From Rhizobium sp. Q54 (GTDB lineage: Bacteria; Pseudomonadota; Alphaproteobacteria; SMXS01): a DNA stretch of 7,526 bases. Position 1 is the stretch's first letter. Each line of letters begins with the position of its first letter. The notes under the pieces are model-generated. The model did not search any database and was not told where the DNA came from. It saw nothing but the letters and a program-made list of their open reading frames with translations. The position numbers and the translations under genes are program-made. The stretch covers positions 1 to 7,526 of the forward strand of contig CAMBYA010000110.1 in NCBI GenBank assembly GCA_945872035.1, written 5' to 3'. Positions 6,599-7,526 of this stretch are shown here, one piece after another.

Positions 6599-6620
6599 CA
6601 CCTGTCATCCACTGCAGGTG
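6599..6620. promoter_or_regulatory. Inverted repeat overlapping the efflux promoter, possible repressor site
   Basis: CACCTG (6599-6604) and CAGGTG (6615-6620) are exact inverted arms 16 bases apart centre to centre, about one and a half helical turns. The right arm shares bases with the candidate -35 box. RND efflux genes are commonly repressed by TetR- or MarR-type dimers at such positions, but no regulator gene is visible here. Six-base arms can arise by chance. Confidence 0.35.
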
Positions 6621-6646
6621 ACAAACAGCCCCGCACGGCCTAGAGT
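6618..6646 (+). promoter_or_regulatory. Candidate promoter of the RND adaptor gene
   Basis: GTGACA (5 of 6 to -35), 17 bases, TAGAGT (4 of 6 to -10). Transcription would start near 6653, giving a leader of about 70 bases. A promoter is needed here because the strong terminator at 6555-6584 cuts this gene off from the receptor. Confidence 0.45.
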
Positions 6647-6721
6647 TGGACCAAATCTGCGCGTGTGCTGGTTAATGGCGGCCGCCGGATAACGGGGAAA
6701 CGAGAGGCGACCGGCAACGGG

Positions 6722-7526
6722 ATGCGGGACTACAGGAAAATCGGCGTCGCGGCCGTAGCCGCGCTGGTCATCGGTGCTGGCGTATACTGGGGTTTCCTGC
6801 GCCATGGCGACCCGGCGAGCGCGGTGGCCCCGACCGCCGGCGGCGTCATCGTCGAGGCGGCGCCGGTCCTGGTCCAGCCCATGCAGCAGGAAGTCAGCGC
6901 GATCGGAACGCTGCGATCCGAGGACTCGATCGTCATGCGGCCAGAGCTTGCGGGCGTGGTGACGGCCATCGGCTTCCAGGAAGGTCAGCCGGTTCGCAAG
7001 GGCCAGCTGCTGATCGCGCTCGATAACTCGATCTACGAGGCCGAACTGGCCCAGGCCCAGGCGAGCCTCACCCTCAGCCAGGCCAACAACCAGCGCGCCG
7101 CGGAACTGTTGACCAAGGGCGCGGCCTCGCAACGCACCCGCGACGAAAGCCTGTCGAAGATGCGCATGGACGAGGCGACCGTGGCGCTCGCCCGCGCCCG
7201 CATGGCCAAGACCCGCATCACCGCGCCCTATGACGGCGTCGCCGGCCTGCGAAAGGTGGCGGTCGGCGACTACGTCACGCCCGGTCAGGATCTGGTCACC
7301 CTCGACGTCATCGACCCGATCAAGCTGGAGTTCCGCGTGCCGGAGCTCTACCTGGCGCAGGTCGCCATGGGCCAGACCGTGAAGTTCCAGCTGGACGCCC
7401 TGCCCGGCCAGACCTTCGAGGCCAAGGTCTACGCCATCGACCCGCAGGTCGACGTCGACGGCCGGAGCCTGGCCATCCGAGCCCGCGCCGACAATTCCGA
7501 CAGGGTGCTGCGGCCCGGCCTGTTCG
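6722..7526 (+). CDS. RND efflux transporter periplasmic adaptor (membrane fusion protein), C-terminus outside window
   Basis: This protein would link an inner-membrane RND pump to an outer-membrane channel in a drug or solvent efflux complex (MexA/AcrA/HlyD family). The first 268 residues are present. Residues 7-25 form a single N-terminal hydrophobic anchor. There is no lipobox cysteine, so it is membrane-anchored rather than a lipoprotein. The first lipoyl half is about 66-101 (GVVTAIGFQEGQPVRKGQLL), then a helical hairpin at 104-162 rich in Ala, Gln and Arg, then the second lipoyl half TRITAPYDGVAGLRKV (164-179) and VGDYVTPGQDLVTL (181-194). The beta-barrel domain begins near 199 and includes YAIDPQVD (237-244). 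The start at 6722 is chosen because it gives the usual short basic segment before the anchor. The ribosome site is poor: GAGAGG lies about 14 bases away. The RND pump gene is expected just to the right. The transported compound cannot be told. Confidence 0.92.
   Translation, partial: MRDYRKIGVAAVAALVIGAGVYWGFLRHGDPASAVAPTAGGVIVEAAPVLVQPMQQEVSAIGTLRSEDSIVMRPELAGVVTAIGFQEGQPVRKGQLLIALDNSIYEAELAQAQASLTLSQANNQRAAELLTKGAASQRTRDESLSKMRMDEATVALARARMAKTRITAPYDGVAGLRKVAVGDYVTPGQDLVTLDVIDPIKLEFRVPELYLAQVAMGQTVKFQLDALPGQTFEAKVYAIDPQVDVDGRSLAIRARADNSDRVLRPGLF

Noticed and set aside
6675..6692. Five-codon leader peptide (MAAAG) before the efflux gene
   Set aside because: There is no ribosome site in front of it and such tiny frames are expected by chance.

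Overview
This GC-rich window reads as a Gram-negative bacterial chromosome segment, most likely from an alphaproteobacterium of the sphingomonad type. The evidence is a TonB-dependent outer-membrane receptor with paired loop cysteines, a periplasmic PQQ-dependent dehydrogenase, an RND-type efflux adaptor and a uniformly GC-rich coding style. The taxon is inferred from gene style, not from a marker gene.

Layout: three genes on the minus strand are read leftward. They are tenA (thiaminase II / aminopyrimidine aminohydrolase, 2854-3516), an amidohydrolase of the N-acyl-D-amino-acid deacylase family (1080-2777), and a PQQ-dependent dehydrogenase of the glucose/quinate type (978 to beyond the left edge). 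A 439-base non-coding region (3517-3955) separates them from a divergent gene on the plus strand, a TonB-dependent receptor (3956-6529), which is closed by a textbook intrinsic terminator (6555-6584). After a short promoter region, an RND efflux periplasmic adaptor starts at 6722 and runs off the right edge. No RNA gene, mobile element, CRISPR array or attachment site was seen.

How the genes may work together: the receptor would bring a ligand across the outer membrane using TonB energy. TenA has every active-site residue expected for hydrolysis of aminopyrimidines derived from damaged thiamine. The adjacent amidohydrolase could in principle act just before TenA, as the unrelated deformylase YlmB does in Bacillus, but it belongs to a branch that has lost two of the metal-binding histidines of true D-aminoacylases, so its substrate is open. 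The PQQ dehydrogenase would oxidise a sugar or other alcohol in the periplasm. Promoter-like sequences precede the amidohydrolase and the dehydrogenase individually, so the three minus-strand genes may be only loosely co-transcribed. The adaptor belongs to a separate transcription unit.

The most distinctive non-coding signals are a perfect 22-bp palindrome (3781-3802) in front of the receptor gene, a terminator-like hairpin just upstream of it (3725-3750), and an inverted repeat overlapping the likely -35 box of the efflux gene (6599-6620).
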